A stretch of 64,000 nucleotides of DNA. Source: Streptomyces aurantiacus. Its GTDB lineage: Bacteria; Actinomycetota; Actinomycetes; Streptomycetales; Streptomycetaceae. Numbering within the stretch: position 1 is the first letter of the stretch; each line of letters starts with the position of its first letter. The DNA is taken from NCBI RefSeq assembly GCF_027107535.1, contig NZ_CP114283.1, forward strand, positions 3,100,001-3,164,000, read 5' to 3'. This document shows, piece after piece, positions 18,502 to 27,177 of this stretch. Made by a program: the position numbers and the translations under genes. The notes under the pieces were generated by a model. That model made no database searches, had not been told where the DNA came from, and saw only the letters and a program-made list of their open reading frames with translations.

Positions 18502-20961
18502 ATGTCCGACACCGTGTCCCGGCGGTCCGTCCTGCGCCTGCTGGGCGGCGCGACCGCCGTAGCCCTCGCCGCGACCACCGGCCTCCCCACCCCGGCCCGG
18601 GCGGCCGCGCGGGAAGCCGCGGGCCCCCGCGTCGAGAGCCTGCTCACCCGGCTCACCCTGGACGAGAAGATCTCCCTGCTGCACGGCGCCCCCGACCCGA
18701 AGTCCCTCGGCCAGGCCGGCTGCGTCCCCGGCGTGGAACGGCTCGGAATCCCACCGCTGCGCCTCGCCGACGGCCCCGCCGGAGTCCGCGTCAAGCAGCA
18801 CGCCACCGCCCTGCCCGCCCCCGTCCTGCTCGCCGCCGCCTTCGACCCCGGCCTCGCCCGCCGCTACGGCCGCGTCATCGGACACGAGGGCCGCGCCCTC
18901 GGCCAGGACGTACTGCTCTCGCCGATGGTCAACCTCGTCCGCACCCCGTACGCGGGCCGCAACTTCGAGACCTTCAGCGAGGATCCGCTGCTCTCCGCCG
19001 ACCTCGTGGCCGAGGAGATCCGCGGCATCCAGGGCGAGGGCCTCATCGCGACCGTCAAGCACTACGCGATGAACAACCAGGAGCAGGACCGCGAGAGCGT
19101 CGACGTACGGGTCGACGAGCAGACCCTCAACGAGGTCGAGCTCCGCGCCTTCGAGGCCGCCGTCGGCGCGGGCACCCGCGCCGTCATGGGCGCCTACAAC
19201 AAGGTCAACGGCACCTACGCCTGCGAGAACGAGGAACTCCTCACCGGCATCCTCCGCGACCGCTGGGGCTTCCAGGGCTGGGTGATGACCGACTGGCACG
19301 CAGCCCACAGCACGGTCGCCGCGCTCACCGCGGGCCTCGACATGGAGATGCCGAACGGCAAGTACTTCGGGGCCGCCCTGAAGACGGCGGTCCGCGACGG
19401 GAGCGTCTTTGAGGAGTACGTCGACCGGGCCGTACGCCGGATCCTCACCGCGATGGACGACTTCGGGCTCCTCGACGGCAGCGCCCCGCCCCGCCCCGCC
19501 CGGGACGCGGCGGCCGGCGCGGCCGTGGCCCTGGAGGTCGCCAAGGCGGGCGCGACCCTCCTGCACAACGCGAACGGCACCCTGCCCCTGACCGGCGAGG
19601 CCGCCCGCAGCATCGCCGTCGTCGGCCCCACCGGCTCGCTCCCGTTCGTCAGCGGCGGCGGCAGCGCCCACGTCGTGCCCGACCACGCCGACAGCCCGCT
19701 CGACGCCATCAGGTTCCGCGCGGGAGAAGGCTCCCGGGTGTCGTACGCACTCGGTGAGGACCTCTTCGGCAAGCCCCTGCCGAAGGACGCGCTCTCGGCC
19801 GGGATCACCCCGGAGGCCCAGCGGGTCGCCGCCGGGAAGACCTGGACGTACGACGGGACGCTCACCGTCGAGGACGACGACGAGTGGACCTTCGTCGTCC
19901 ACTACTCCGGCACACGGCCCAAGGTGCTCCTCGACGGAGTCGACCTCTTCCCGGTGGCGACCGGCCTCGCCGAGTACTTCACCGGCGGACTGGTGTCCGC
20001 CGCGCCCGACGGCCTGGCGGTGCGCCGCAGGACGCTGGACCTCGCCGCCGGTGAGCACCGGATCGAGATCACCGCGAAGGGCGGCGCCAAGGGGCAGACG
20101 TTCAGACTGCGGCGCGCCACCGGCGCGACCCGCGCCCAGGACGTGGCCGAGGCCGTGCGGGCCGCGAGCGCCGCCCACAGCGTCGTCCTGTTCGCGTACG
20201 AGGACGCCACCGAGAACCAGGACCGCACGACCCTCGCGCTCCCCGGCCACCAGGCACAGCTGATCGAGGCGGTGACGGCGGCGAACCCCCGGACGGCCGT
20301 CGTCCTCAACACCTCGTCGTCGACCTCGATGCCGTGGCTGGAACGCACCGCCGCCGTGCTCCAGATGTACTACCCGGGCCAGGAGGGCGCGGCGGCCACC
20401 GCCGCCGTCCTGTTCGGCGACTGCGACCCCGGCGGACGGCTCACCCAGTCCTTCCCGGTCGACGACGACCACCACCCGGTCGCGGGGGAACCACGCCGCT
20501 ACCCGGGCGTGAACGGCGTCGAGCACTACTCGGAGGGGATCCACGTCGGCTACCGCTGGTACGACGCCAAGGGCGTACGGCCGCTGTTCCCGTTCGGGTA
20601 CGGGCTCTCGTACACGTCCTTCGCGTACGGGGAACTGCGGGTGGAGCGGACCGGGGACGGGCTGGAGGTGTCCTTCACCGTGCGGAACACGGGCCGGCGG
20701 GACGGTGTCGACGTCCCGCAGGTCTACGTGGGGCCCTCGCCGGACCTCCGGGTCGACCAGGCCGTGCGGGTGCTGGGCGGCTACCAGCGGCTCGCGCTGA
20801 AGGCGGGGGAGTCGCGCCGGGTCACCGTGCGCGTCGACGAGCGCACGCTCTCCTCGTGGGATCCGAAGCGGCACGGCTGGGTGCTCGGTACCGGACGGCG
20901 GACCGTGTGGGTGGGGGCCTCGTCGAGCGAACTGCGCCTCAGTTCGAGGGCCGGGGTGTGA
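18502..20961 (+). CDS. Secreted GH3 family glycoside hydrolase with PA14 insertion
   Basis: The 819-residue protein begins with a twin-arginine signal (SRRSVLRLLGG, then a hydrophobic core and an ARA cleavage site near residue 36), so it is likely exported folded. The GH3 N-terminal barrel follows, with KHYAMNNQE near residue 190 and the nucleophile Asp in VMTDWHAAHS near residue 263. A PA14 carbohydrate-binding insertion (about 440-545) splits the C-terminal GH3 domain, and a fibronectin III-like domain ends the protein. This is the layout of beta-glucosidases. CAACGAGGAG precedes the ATG. It appears to be transcribed alone. Confidence 0.9.
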   Translation: MSDTVSRRSVLRLLGGATAVALAATTGLPTPARAAAREAAGPRVESLLTRLTLDEKISLLHGAPDPKSLGQAGCVPGVERLGIPPLRLADGPAGVRVKQHATALPAPVLLAAAFDPGLARRYGRVIGHEGRALGQDVLLSPMVNLVRTPYAGRNFETFSEDPLLSADLVAEEIRGIQGEGLIATVKHYAMNNQEQDRESVDVRVDEQTLNEVELRAFEAAVGAGTRAVMGAYNKVNGTYACENEELLTGILRDRWGFQGWVMTDWHAAHSTVAALTAGLDMEMPNGKYFGAALKTAVRDGSVFEEYVDRAVRRILTAMDDFGLLDGSAPPRPARDAAAGAAVALEVAKAGATLLHNANGTLPLTGEAARSIAVVGPTGSLPFVSGGGSAHVVPDHADSPLDAIRFRAGEGSRVSYALGEDLFGKPLPKDALSAGITPEAQRVAAGKTWTYDGTLTVEDDDEWTFVVHYSGTRPKVLLDGVDLFPVATGLAEYFTGGLVSAAPDGLAVRRRTLDLAAGEHRIEITAKGGAKGQTFRLRRATGATRAQDVAEAVRAASAAHSVVLFAYEDATENQDRTTLALPGHQAQLIEAVTAANPRTAVVLNTSSSTSMPWLERTAAVLQMYYPGQEGAAATAAVLFGDCDPGGRLTQSFPVDDDHHPVAGEPRRYPGVNGVEHYSEGIHVGYRWYDAKGVRPLFPFGYGLSYTSFAYGELRVERTGDGLEVSFTVRNTGRRDGVDVPQVYVGPSPDLRVDQAVRVLGGYQRLALKAGESRRVTVRVDERTLSSWDPKRHGWVLGTGRRTVWVGASSSELRLSSRAGV

Positions 20962-21077
20962 GGGACCTGAGGGGCTCTGTGCCTGTGGAGTGAACGGGTA
21001 GGCTGCCCGGCGTGCGTTCGGGGCCGAGCGCACGCCGGGCCCGGGCCCGGTCCGCGGTGAATCGGGAGGAACCGGCG

Positions 21078-21734
21078 TTGCACGTCCAGGAGTGGCTAGA
21101 GACCGTGCCTGCGGTCAGCATCTACGTTTTGGTGGGCGTGGTCATCGGCCTGGAGAGCCTGGGCATTCCGCTGCCGGGCGAGATCATCCTCGTCTCCGCG
21201 GCCCTGCTCGCCTCCCAGCACGGCGACATCGACCCGGTCGTCCTCGGCGCCTGTGCCGTCGCCGGCGCGATCATCGGTGACTCCATCGGTTACGCGATCG
21301 GCCGCAAGGGCGGTCGGCCGCTGCTGGCCTGGCTGGGCGCGAAGTTCCCCAGGCACTTCAGCGAGGGCCATATCGCCACCGCCGAGAAGTCCTTCGAGAA
21401 GTGGGGCATGTGGGCCGTCTTCTTCGGCCGCTTCGTCGCCCTGCTGCGGATCTTCGCGGGCCCCCTCGCGGGCGTGCTGCGCATGCCCTACTGGAAGTTC
21501 CTGACCGCCAACGTGCTCGGCGGCATCCTCTGGGCCGGCGGCACGACCGCGGTCATCTACTACGTCGGCGTGGTCGCCGAGTCCTGGCTCAAGCGCTTCT
21601 CCTGGCTCGGCCTGGTGGTCGCCCTGCTCATCGGCCTCACCTCGATGCTGGTCCTCAAGCGCAAGGCGAAGAAGGTGACGGCGGAGCAGCAGCCCGCCGG
21701 CCTGGCGCCCGAGCCCGTCCCGGCGGCCGACTAG
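21078..21734 (+). CDS. DedA family membrane protein
   Basis: The protein is a DedA/VTT superfamily integral membrane protein of about 218 residues, thought in other bacteria to flip or transport lipid carriers and to support envelope homeostasis. It shows the re-entrant GLESLGIPLPGE motif, the EKWGMWAVFFGRFVALLRIFAG segment with conserved FxGRF and Arg, and three further hydrophobic spans. The TTG at 21078 follows a strong GGGAGGA site. An in-frame GTG at 21012, seven bases after a TAGGCT box, could give a leaderless form 22 residues longer. A terminator follows. Confidence 0.87.
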   Translation: MHVQEWLETVPAVSIYVLVGVVIGLESLGIPLPGEIILVSAALLASQHGDIDPVVLGACAVAGAIIGDSIGYAIGRKGGRPLLAWLGAKFPRHFSEGHIATAEKSFEKWGMWAVFFGRFVALLRIFAGPLAGVLRMPYWKFLTANVLGGILWAGGTTAVIYYVGVVAESWLKRFSWLGLVVALLIGLTSMLVLKRKAKKVTAEQQPAGLAPEPVPAAD

Positions 21735-21744
21735 ACGACCGAGT

Positions 21745-21770
21745 GCCTGCGCCCCCGACAGGGCGCAGGC
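21745..21770. terminator. Terminator between convergent dedA and carbonic anhydrase-like genes
   Basis: A perfect 10-bp stem (GCCTGCGCCC / GGGCGCAGGC) with a 6-nt loop begins 10 bases after the dedA stop. It can serve both strands. Confidence 0.8.
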
Positions 21771-21831
21771 CTTCAGGCGCGCGGGGGACCGCGTCACCGG
21801 CCACGACGAACCCGCGCCCCGCGTACTCCCG

Positions 21832-22362
21832 TCACTCCTGGTGCGCTTCCCGGTGCGTCTTCGCCAGCTCCACGTACAGCACCCCGTTGAGCGAGATCCC
21901 CTCCCGCTCCTCGGCGGTCAGCTCCCGCCTGACCTTGGCGGGCACACCGGCGACGAGCACCCCCGGAGGGACCTGCATCCCCTGCGGCACCAGGGCCTGG
22001 GCGGCGACCAGCGAACCCGCCCCGATCACGGCCCCGTTGAGGATGGTCGCGCCCATCCCGACCAAACAGTCGTCCTCGACGGTCGCCCCGTGCACCACGG
22101 CGTTGTGGCCGATGGAGACCCGCTCGCCGACGGTGACGGGGAAGCCCGGGTCGACGTGGAGGGTGCAGTTGTCCTGGACGTTGCTGTCCGCGCCGATGAC
22201 GATCGGACCGCATTCGGCCCGCAGCACCGCCCCGTACCAGACGCTCGCGCCGGGGTGCAGCGTCACCTCGCCGAGCACCACGGACATCGGGGCGACGAAC
22301 GCCTCCTGATCCACCTTCGGATCCTTGCCGCCCACGCCCGCGATCAGCGCCCTGTGCGTCAT
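21832..22362 (-). CDS. Gamma-carbonic anhydrase-like hexapeptide protein
   Basis: The 176-residue left-handed beta-helix protein resembles the YrdA/PaaY gamma-carbonic anhydrase-like family. It has LHVDPG near residue 68, GHNAVVHG near residue 85 and further hexapeptide turns, with His residues at spacings that suit the three-His zinc site shared between trimer subunits. The start at 22362 has GAGGAGACGG just upstream. Whether it hydrates CO2 or acts as an acyltransferase cannot be decided from sequence. It faces the hexapeptide acyltransferase gene divergently. Confidence 0.85.
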   Translation of the reverse strand: MTHRALIAGVGGKDPKVDQEAFVAPMSVVLGEVTLHPGASVWYGAVLRAECGPIVIGADSNVQDNCTLHVDPGFPVTVGERVSIGHNAVVHGATVEDDCLVGMGATILNGAVIGAGSLVAAQALVPQGMQVPPGVLVAGVPAKVRRELTAEEREGISLNGVLYVELAKTHREAHQE

Positions 22363-22469
22363 CGCCGTCTCCTCGTCCTCGTCGGTACCGGCACCGTAAG
22401 CGATCCGGCCTCCTCGGGGTGGGGCGAAGATCACAGGTTCCCGGGCTGATCGGCGGACGTCGCGCTGAG

Positions 22470-22475
22470 TACGGT
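22470..22475 (+). promoter_or_regulatory. -10 box of a leaderless transcript (acyltransferase)
   Basis: TACGGT lies exactly six bases before the GTG at 22482, and no ribosome binding site is present. Confidence 0.55.
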
Positions 22476-22481
22476 GAGCGG

Positions 22482-23267
22482 GTGCCCAAGAGCAAGAACA
22501 CGTTCTCATCCCGGCGGCGCCGGCTCGTCCAGCGCGCCGTCCACGCGGGCTGGGCCTGGGTGCAGCGCACGGGCGCGGTGACCGCCGAGCGGCCCGGGCG
22601 GCTGCGCTTCGGCGCGATGGGAACAGGTACCAGGCTGGCCTTCCCGCAGGGCACCGTCTTCGGTGAGCCGTGGATCCATCTCGGCGACCACTGCATCATC
22701 GCCGAACAGGTCACCCTGACCGCCGGGCTGATGCCCGACCTCGACCTCGGTGCCGAGCCCATACTGCGCATCGGGAACGGCGTCGTCCTCGGCCGCGGCA
22801 GCCACGTCATCGCCGACACGACGGTCACGATCGGCAGCGACTGCTACTTCGGGCCCTATGTGTACGTGACGTCCACGAACCACTCCTACGACGATCCCCA
22901 GGAGCCCATCGGCAAGCAGTGGCCGCGGATGGAGCCGGTGGAGATCGGGCCCGGCTGCTGGATCGGCACGGGCGCGGTGATCCTGCCCGGCGCGCGGATC
23001 GGGCGGAACGTCGTGGTGGCGGCCGGCGCCGTGGTGCGCGGAGTGGTGCCCGACCACGCGGTGGTGGCCGGGGCGCCGGCGCGGGTCGTACGGCGCTGGA
23101 CCGCGGGCGACGGCTGGCAGCCGCCGCTGCGGACGCCGGCGCCGGTGCCGATCCCCGACGGCGTCACCCCCGAGCAACTGCTCGCACTGTCCGAGCTGGA
23201 CGCGGAGGGCATCGCCGCCCTGCGGGCCGTCGAGACCGCCCACGAGGACGTACGCGCCGAGTCCTGA
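22482..23267 (+). CDS. LbetaH-fold acyltransferase
   Basis: This 261-residue protein is a left-handed beta-helix acyltransferase of the LacA/WbbJ/maltose O-acetyltransferase type. The motif TSTNHSYDDP near residue 128 holds the conserved Asn-His catalytic region. It is followed by hexapeptide repeats such as IGPGCWIGTGAVILPGARIG and the usual VVAGAPARVVR end of the helix. A basic N-terminal tail and a C-terminal helical extension of about 50 residues are added. The GTG start sits six bases after a TACGGT box, pointing to leaderless translation. The acceptor, perhaps a sugar or cell-wall glycan, is unknown. Confidence 0.84.
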   Translation: MPKSKNTFSSRRRRLVQRAVHAGWAWVQRTGAVTAERPGRLRFGAMGTGTRLAFPQGTVFGEPWIHLGDHCIIAEQVTLTAGLMPDLDLGAEPILRIGNGVVLGRGSHVIADTTVTIGSDCYFGPYVYVTSTNHSYDDPQEPIGKQWPRMEPVEIGPGCWIGTGAVILPGARIGRNVVVAAGAVVRGVVPDHAVVAGAPARVVRRWTAGDGWQPPLRTPAPVPIPDGVTPEQLLALSELDAEGIAALRAVETAHEDVRAES

Positions 23268-23278
23268 ACCGGGGGGCC

Positions 23279-24130
23279 TCACCCCGTGGCGAGCAGGACC
23301 GTGCCGACGAGCGCGAGGCCGGCGCCCGCGGCCTGGATCCCGCGCAGCCGTTCGCTGAGGAAACCGCGCGCCGCCAGGGCCGTGACCACCGGATAGAGCG
23401 AGGCGAGGACGGCGGCCACGGTGACCGGACCGCGCTGGGCGGCCAGCGCGTACGTGCCGTTGGCGGCGACGTCGGCGAGACCGACGAACGCGAAGGCCAC
23501 GAGCGAGCGCCGGGCGACCTTCGGGGGAGGCGAGGTGCCGCGTCGGACGGAGACGTACAGGGCCGTGCCGCCCGCGAGGACGTTCGTGACGCGCTGGACG
23601 AACAGGGCCAGGAAGAGGCCGGTGAGAGTGGTCGAGGCCTCGGCGATGAGGGCCATCACCGCGCCGAATCCGAACGCCGCGAGCAGGGTGAGCGCAACGG
23701 CCTGCCGCTGCACGGGCGCGCCCCTGAACTGCGGGCCGCCCGCGAGCACGACTCCCGCGACGGCGACCGCGATGCCCGCGAACTGCAGGAGCCCCGGACG
23801 CTCTCCGAGGACGAGCCCGACGCCGACGGGTACGGCGACGCCGAGTGAGCCGAGGGGCGACACGACGCCCATCGGGCCGAGCGCGAGCGCCTTGTAGAAG
23901 GCGAGCATCGCGACGGGTCCGACGAGGCCGGCCCCCACCGCGAACCACAGCTGCGGGCCCCTCTCGCTCCAGGCGCCCGTCACGAGGACCATCGCGCCGA
24001 GCACGACGGTGGCGATGGTCTGCGACACGACCACCACCGTCAGTGCGGGGGTACGCCGTGCCAGCACCCCGCCGCCGAAGTCGGCCAGTCCCCACAGGAG
24101 GCTGGTGGCCAGGGCGAACAGTGCTGTCAT
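23279..24130 (-). CDS. EamA/DMT superfamily transporter
   Basis: The 283-residue protein has ten hydrophobic segments in two EamA repeats, the pattern of drug/metabolite exporters. A GTG one codon before the ATG at 24130 is also possible. It is divergent from an XRE-cupin regulator across about 105 bp holding two GTTC-N3-GAAC palindromes, so the regulator probably controls it. The substrate is unknown, but exporters of this kind paired with XRE-cupin proteins often move amino acids or small metabolites. The 3' end is only 12 bp from the convergent acyltransferase stop. Confidence 0.85.
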   Translation of the reverse strand: MTALFALATSLLWGLADFGGGVLARRTPALTVVVVSQTIATVVLGAMVLVTGAWSERGPQLWFAVGAGLVGPVAMLAFYKALALGPMGVVSPLGSLGVAVPVGVGLVLGERPGLLQFAGIAVAVAGVVLAGGPQFRGAPVQRQAVALTLLAAFGFGAVMALIAEASTTLTGLFLALFVQRVTNVLAGGTALYVSVRRGTSPPPKVARRSLVAFAFVGLADVAANGTYALAAQRGPVTVAAVLASLYPVVTALAARGFLSERLRGIQAAGAGLALVGTVLLATG

Positions 24131-24148
24131 CACGTACCTCGCAGTACA

Positions 24149-24196
24149 GTTCGGTGAACAATCCGGTGCACCACACCGTAGTTCAGTTCATTGAAC
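24149..24196. promoter_or_regulatory. Paired GTTC-N3-GAAC operators for the XRE-cupin regulator
   Basis: Two 11-bp palindromes, GTTCGGTGAAC (24149-24159) and GTTCATTGAAC (24186-24196), lie 37 bp apart between the divergent exporter and regulator genes. The second extends to a perfect AGTTCA-T-TGAACT. A further half-site TTGAAC begins at 24213. Confidence 0.65.
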
Positions 24197-24236
24197 TCTG
24201 TCATCCAGAATATTGAACGACGACATTGGACGGAAT

Positions 24237-24809
24237 GTGTCGGACCTCGACCTGCTGACCCAGTCCCTGGCGCGCAACGTCAAGCGCTGGCGCACCGAGC
24301 GCGGCTTCACCCTGGACGCGCTCGCCGCCCGCGCCGGAGTCAGCCGCGGCATGCTCATCCAGATCGAGCAGGCCAGGACCAACCCCAGCCTCGGCACCGT
24401 CGTCAAGATCGGCGACGCGCTCGGCATCAGCATCACCACCCTGCTCGACTACGAGCAGGGCCCCAAGGTCCGCATCGTCCCGGCCGAGCAGGCCGTACGC
24501 CTCTGGCACACCGACGCCGGCAGCTACAACAGGCTCCTCGCGGGCACCGAGGCGCCCGGTCCGCTGGAGATGTGGGACTGGCTGCTGATGCCGGGCGACG
24601 GCAGCCCCTCGGACCCGCACCCCACGGGCACGGTCGAACTCCTCCATGTCACCAAGGGCGAGCTGGCGCTCACGGTCGACGGCGCGGAGTACCGCGTCCC
24701 GGCCGGCGCGAGCGCATCCTTCGAGGCCAACACGCCCCATACGTACGCCAACACGGGCGACGTACCCCTGGAGATGGTGATGGCCGTGTCGGTGCCCGGC
24801 GTGCACTGA
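24237..24809 (+). CDS. XRE family regulator with C-terminal cupin domain
   Basis: The protein is about 190 residues. An N-terminal helix-turn-helix occupies residues 5-65 (LDALAARAGVSRGMLIQIEQARTNPS is the HTH core). A C-terminal cupin beta-barrel spans about 100-188, with GTVELLHVTKGE and the HTY segment near the end. This HipB-cupin architecture binds a small ligand and controls a neighbouring transporter or catabolic gene. The GTG at 24237 has GGACGGA upstream; a TTG at 24213 adds eight residues. It should act on the paired palindromes just upstream and so on itself and the divergent exporter. Confidence 0.88.
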   Translation: MSDLDLLTQSLARNVKRWRTERGFTLDALAARAGVSRGMLIQIEQARTNPSLGTVVKIGDALGISITTLLDYEQGPKVRIVPAEQAVRLWHTDAGSYNRLLAGTEAPGPLEMWDWLLMPGDGSPSDPHPTGTVELLHVTKGELALTVDGAEYRVPAGASASFEANTPHTYANTGDVPLEMVMAVSVPGVH

Positions 24810-24839
24810 GGCCCTCGCCGGGGCCGGTCGAGCGGCTGT

Positions 24840-24845
24840 TAGCGT
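24840..24845 (+). promoter_or_regulatory. -10 box of a leaderless transcript (YbaK-like)
   Basis: TAGCGT lies exactly six bases before the ATG at 24852 and there is no ribosome binding site. Confidence 0.55.
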
Positions 24846-24851
24846 GCCGCC

Positions 24852-25409
24852 ATGCGCGCACCCATCGGACAGTTCGACGACGCCACGCCCGCCCCCGACC
24901 GCCTCGACGTGCTGACCGGCCCGGTCGCCGACGCCGTACGTCACTGGCGCGGGAGCGTCCCGGCCGAGCAGATCGTGTACGTCGACACCGAACCGGAGTG
25001 GGCCGACACCGCGACGTTCCTGGAGCACTACGGCCCGGAACTCCTCGACCGGTCCGCGAACTGCGTGGTCGTCGCCGGCCGGCGCGGCGGGGAGACCACC
25101 CTCGCCGCGTGTGTGGTGCCGTCCGCCACCCGGGTCGATGTGAACGGCGTGGTCCGCCGCCAACTCGGGGCACGCAAGGCGTCGTTCGCGTCGATGGACA
25201 CCGCGACCGGCGAGACCGGCATGGAGTACGGCGGGATCACCCCCCTCGGTCTGCCCGCCGACTGGCCGGTGCTGGTGGACTCGGCGGTGGTCGATCTGCC
25301 GTACATGCTGGTGGGCAGCGGCCGGCGGCGGGGAAAGCTGCTCGTGCCGGGCAAGGCCTTCGCGGAGCTGCCGAACGCGGTGGTGATCGAAGGGCTCGGG
25401 GCCGCCTGA
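24852..25409 (+). CDS. YbaK/EbsC family aminoacyl-tRNA deacylase-like protein
   Basis: The 185-residue cytoplasmic protein matches the YbaK/ProX fold, whose members hydrolyse mischarged aminoacyl-tRNAs in trans. The conserved Lys of the editing site fits ARKASFAS near residue 107, followed by GGITPLG and the Asp-rich strand. The N-terminal segment with a WADTATF motif is typical of the actinobacterial branch. It appears leaderless, with a TAGCGT box six bases before the ATG. It is a stand-alone gene. The tRNA specificity cannot be told. Confidence 0.82.
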   Translation: MRAPIGQFDDATPAPDRLDVLTGPVADAVRHWRGSVPAEQIVYVDTEPEWADTATFLEHYGPELLDRSANCVVVAGRRGGETTLAACVVPSATRVDVNGVVRRQLGARKASFASMDTATGETGMEYGGITPLGLPADWPVLVDSAVVDLPYMLVGSGRRRGKLLVPGKAFAELPNAVVIEGLGAA

Positions 25410-25418
25410 CCGCCGGGG

Positions 25419-26558
25419 TCACACCGACGTGTGGTGGGCCAGCGCCAGGTGAGGGTCCGACTCGCCCGGCGCGGGTGACGGGTCGGCGTGCACCAGGGCC
25501 GCGGTGAGGCCCGGCACCGCGTGCAGCAGGGCGTGTTCGGCCGCGACCGCCACCTGGTGGGCGGCACGTACGCTCGCGTCCCCGTCGACCACCACGGCCA
25601 CCTCCGCGCGCAGCCGGTGGCCGATCCAGCGCAGCCGCAGTTCGCCGACGCCCTGCACGCCCGGCACCTCCCGCAGCGCTTGTTCGGCCGCGTCGAGCAG
25701 GGCCGGGTCGATCGCGTCCATGACCCGGCGGAACACCTCGCGCGCGGCGTCGCGCAGCACCAGGAGCAGCGCCGCCGTGATCGCCAACCCGACCACCGGG
25801 TCGGCGAGTTGCCAGCCGAGTGCCGCGCCGCCCGCGCCCAGCAGCACCGCGAGCGAGGTGAACCCGTCCGTCCGCGCGTGCAGCCCGTCCGCCACCAGCG
25901 CGGCCGAGCCGATCTCGCGGCCCACGCGGATGCGGTAGCGGGCCACCCACTCGTTGCCCGCGAAACCGATGACGGCCGCCGCCGCGACCACCGGCACGTG
26001 CTCGACGGGGCGTGGATCGAGCAGCCGGTCGAACGCCGCCCATCCCGCGAAGGCCGCGGAGGCGGCGATCGTCAGCACGATCACGAGTCCCGCCAGATCC
26101 TCCGCCCGGCCGTAGCCGTACGTGAAGCGCCGCGTCGCGGCCCGCCTGCCCAGCACGAAGGCGATGCCGAGCGGTACGGCGGTGAGCGCGTCGGCGGCGT
26201 TGTGCACGGTGTCGCCGAGCAGTGCCACGGAACCGGAGACCGCGACGACGACCGCCTGGGCCGCGGCGGTCACGCCGAGGACGGCCAGCGAGATCCAGAG
26301 CGTGCGGATGCCCCGGGCCGAGGACTCCAGGGCGGAGTCGACCTTGTCGGAGGCGGCGTGGGAATGCGGGGTGAGGAGGTGCGCCAGGCGATGCCGCAGC
26401 CGGGACGGCAGCCCCGCGCCGAGCCCCGGACTCCCGTGTCCGTGCTGGTGCCCGTGCCCGGAGCGACCGGCCCCGTGCCCGTGCCCGTGCTCAAGACTCG
26501 AGCCGTGATCGTGGACGTGCCCGTGTTCCTGCCCGTGCCCGCTGTCCTCGGCGCTCAC
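25419..26558 (-). CDS. Cation diffusion facilitator (zinc/cobalt efflux) transporter
   Basis: The protein is about 379 residues and belongs to the CDF family, which exports Zn, Co or Cd in exchange for protons. The N-terminal 45 residues are His-rich with repeated HGH elements, a likely metal-binding tail. Six membrane spans follow; TM2 has LLGDTVHNAADA (H and D ligands) and TM5 has ADGLHARTDGF, the two halves of the transport site. A cytoplasmic domain ends the chain. The GTG at 26558 has AAGGGGG upstream; an in-frame ATG at 26618 would leave almost no room for a promoter. It is divergent from an ArsR gene. Confidence 0.87.
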   Translation of the reverse strand: MSAEDSGHGQEHGHVHDHGSSLEHGHGHGAGRSGHGHQHGHGSPGLGAGLPSRLRHRLAHLLTPHSHAASDKVDSALESSARGIRTLWISLAVLGVTAAAQAVVVAVSGSVALLGDTVHNAADALTAVPLGIAFVLGRRAATRRFTYGYGRAEDLAGLVIVLTIAASAAFAGWAAFDRLLDPRPVEHVPVVAAAAVIGFAGNEWVARYRIRVGREIGSAALVADGLHARTDGFTSLAVLLGAGGAALGWQLADPVVGLAITAALLLVLRDAAREVFRRVMDAIDPALLDAAEQALREVPGVQGVGELRLRWIGHRLRAEVAVVVDGDASVRAAHQVAVAAEHALLHAVPGLTAALVHADPSPAPGESDPHLALAHHTSV

Positions 26559-26615
26559 CTGGGCCCCCTTCCCGGATTCCGGAGTGTTCGGTGGACTGGG
26601 TGAGGTCCACGAAGC

Positions 26616-26639
26616 CATTATGTGCGTATGAGCGCACGC
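26616..26639. promoter_or_regulatory. Probable ArsR operator/promoter between the efflux and regulator genes
   Basis: CATTAT lies six bases before the ATG at 26628 and could be a weak -10 of a leaderless transcript. The overlapping GTGCG-TATGAG-CGCAC (26622-26637) is an inverted repeat with perfect 5-bp arms, where an ArsR/SmtB dimer could bind. The placement is tentative. Confidence 0.4.
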
Positions 26640-26987
26640 ATGCACCTGTCACCTGCACACGATGAGCATCCGCGTACGCCGGGCGAGGAACAGTTCGCCC
26701 TCGCCGCCGAGCTCCTGGCCCTGCTGGGGGACCGCACCCGGCTCGTCCTGCTGCACGCCCTCGCCGAGGACGAGGCGGACGTCACGACGCTGACGGAGCG
26801 GTGCGGCGCCGCCCGTCCCGCCGTTTCTCAGCACCTGGCCCGGCTGCGGCTCGCGGGTCTCGTCAACACGCGCAAGGACGGCCGCCGGGTGATCTATTCG
26901 CTGCGGGACGGCCATCTGCGCCGGGTCGTGGACGAGGCGCTGAATCTGGCCGACCACCGGCTGAGTGACCGGCCGGCGCACGACTGA
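26628..26987 (+). CDS. ArsR/SmtB family metal-responsive regulator
   Basis: The 119-residue winged-helix repressor has the recognition helix in GAARPAVSQHLARLRLAGLV (about 63-82) and the wing in RKDGRRVIYSL. A C-terminal HLRRVVDEAL...HR segment supplies alpha-5 site residues (Asp, His) for Zn or Co sensing as in SmtB/NmtR-type proteins. It is divergent from the cation exporter, so derepression of efflux by metal is the natural model. An upstream GTG at 26622 and a downstream ATG at 26640 are other possible starts. The first was disfavoured because the operator overlaps it. Confidence 0.86.
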   Translation: MSARMHLSPAHDEHPRTPGEEQFALAAELLALLGDRTRLVLLHALAEDEADVTTLTERCGAARPAVSQHLARLRLAGLVNTRKDGRRVIYSLRDGHLRRVVDEALNLADHRLSDRPAHD

Positions 26988-27007
26988 GCGGCCGCGGCCC
27001 CTGGTCT

Positions 27008-27031
27008 GTTTCGGGCTCGGACCCCGGGTAC
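27008..27031 (+). promoter_or_regulatory. Sigma-B-type stress promoter of the VOC gene
   Basis: GTTT (27008-27011), a 14-base spacer and GGGTAC (27026-27031) match the Streptomyces sigma-B/SigH-family consensus GNNTN14-16GGGTAY. It lies 147 bp upstream of the VOC protein start, so the gene is probably part of the general or osmotic stress response. Confidence 0.6.
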
Positions 27032-27177
27032 TCGGGGCATGAGCCGCAGCCTGCCTCCGGGCGCGGGAGGCCGATGCGGGGGATGCTGAGAGAGGCGGAA
27101 CCCCGGCCCCGCGGGTGCTTCCGACGCTGTCGGACGTCCCCGTACGCCCCTCGGCACGATTCAGGAACGGTACTGCC

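Noticed and set aside
18394-21033. An 879-codon minus-strand frame across the GH3 gene
   Set aside because: The GH3 protein has a Tat signal and catalytic motifs, while the antisense product is repetitive Gly/Val/Ala/Asp/Arg sequence.
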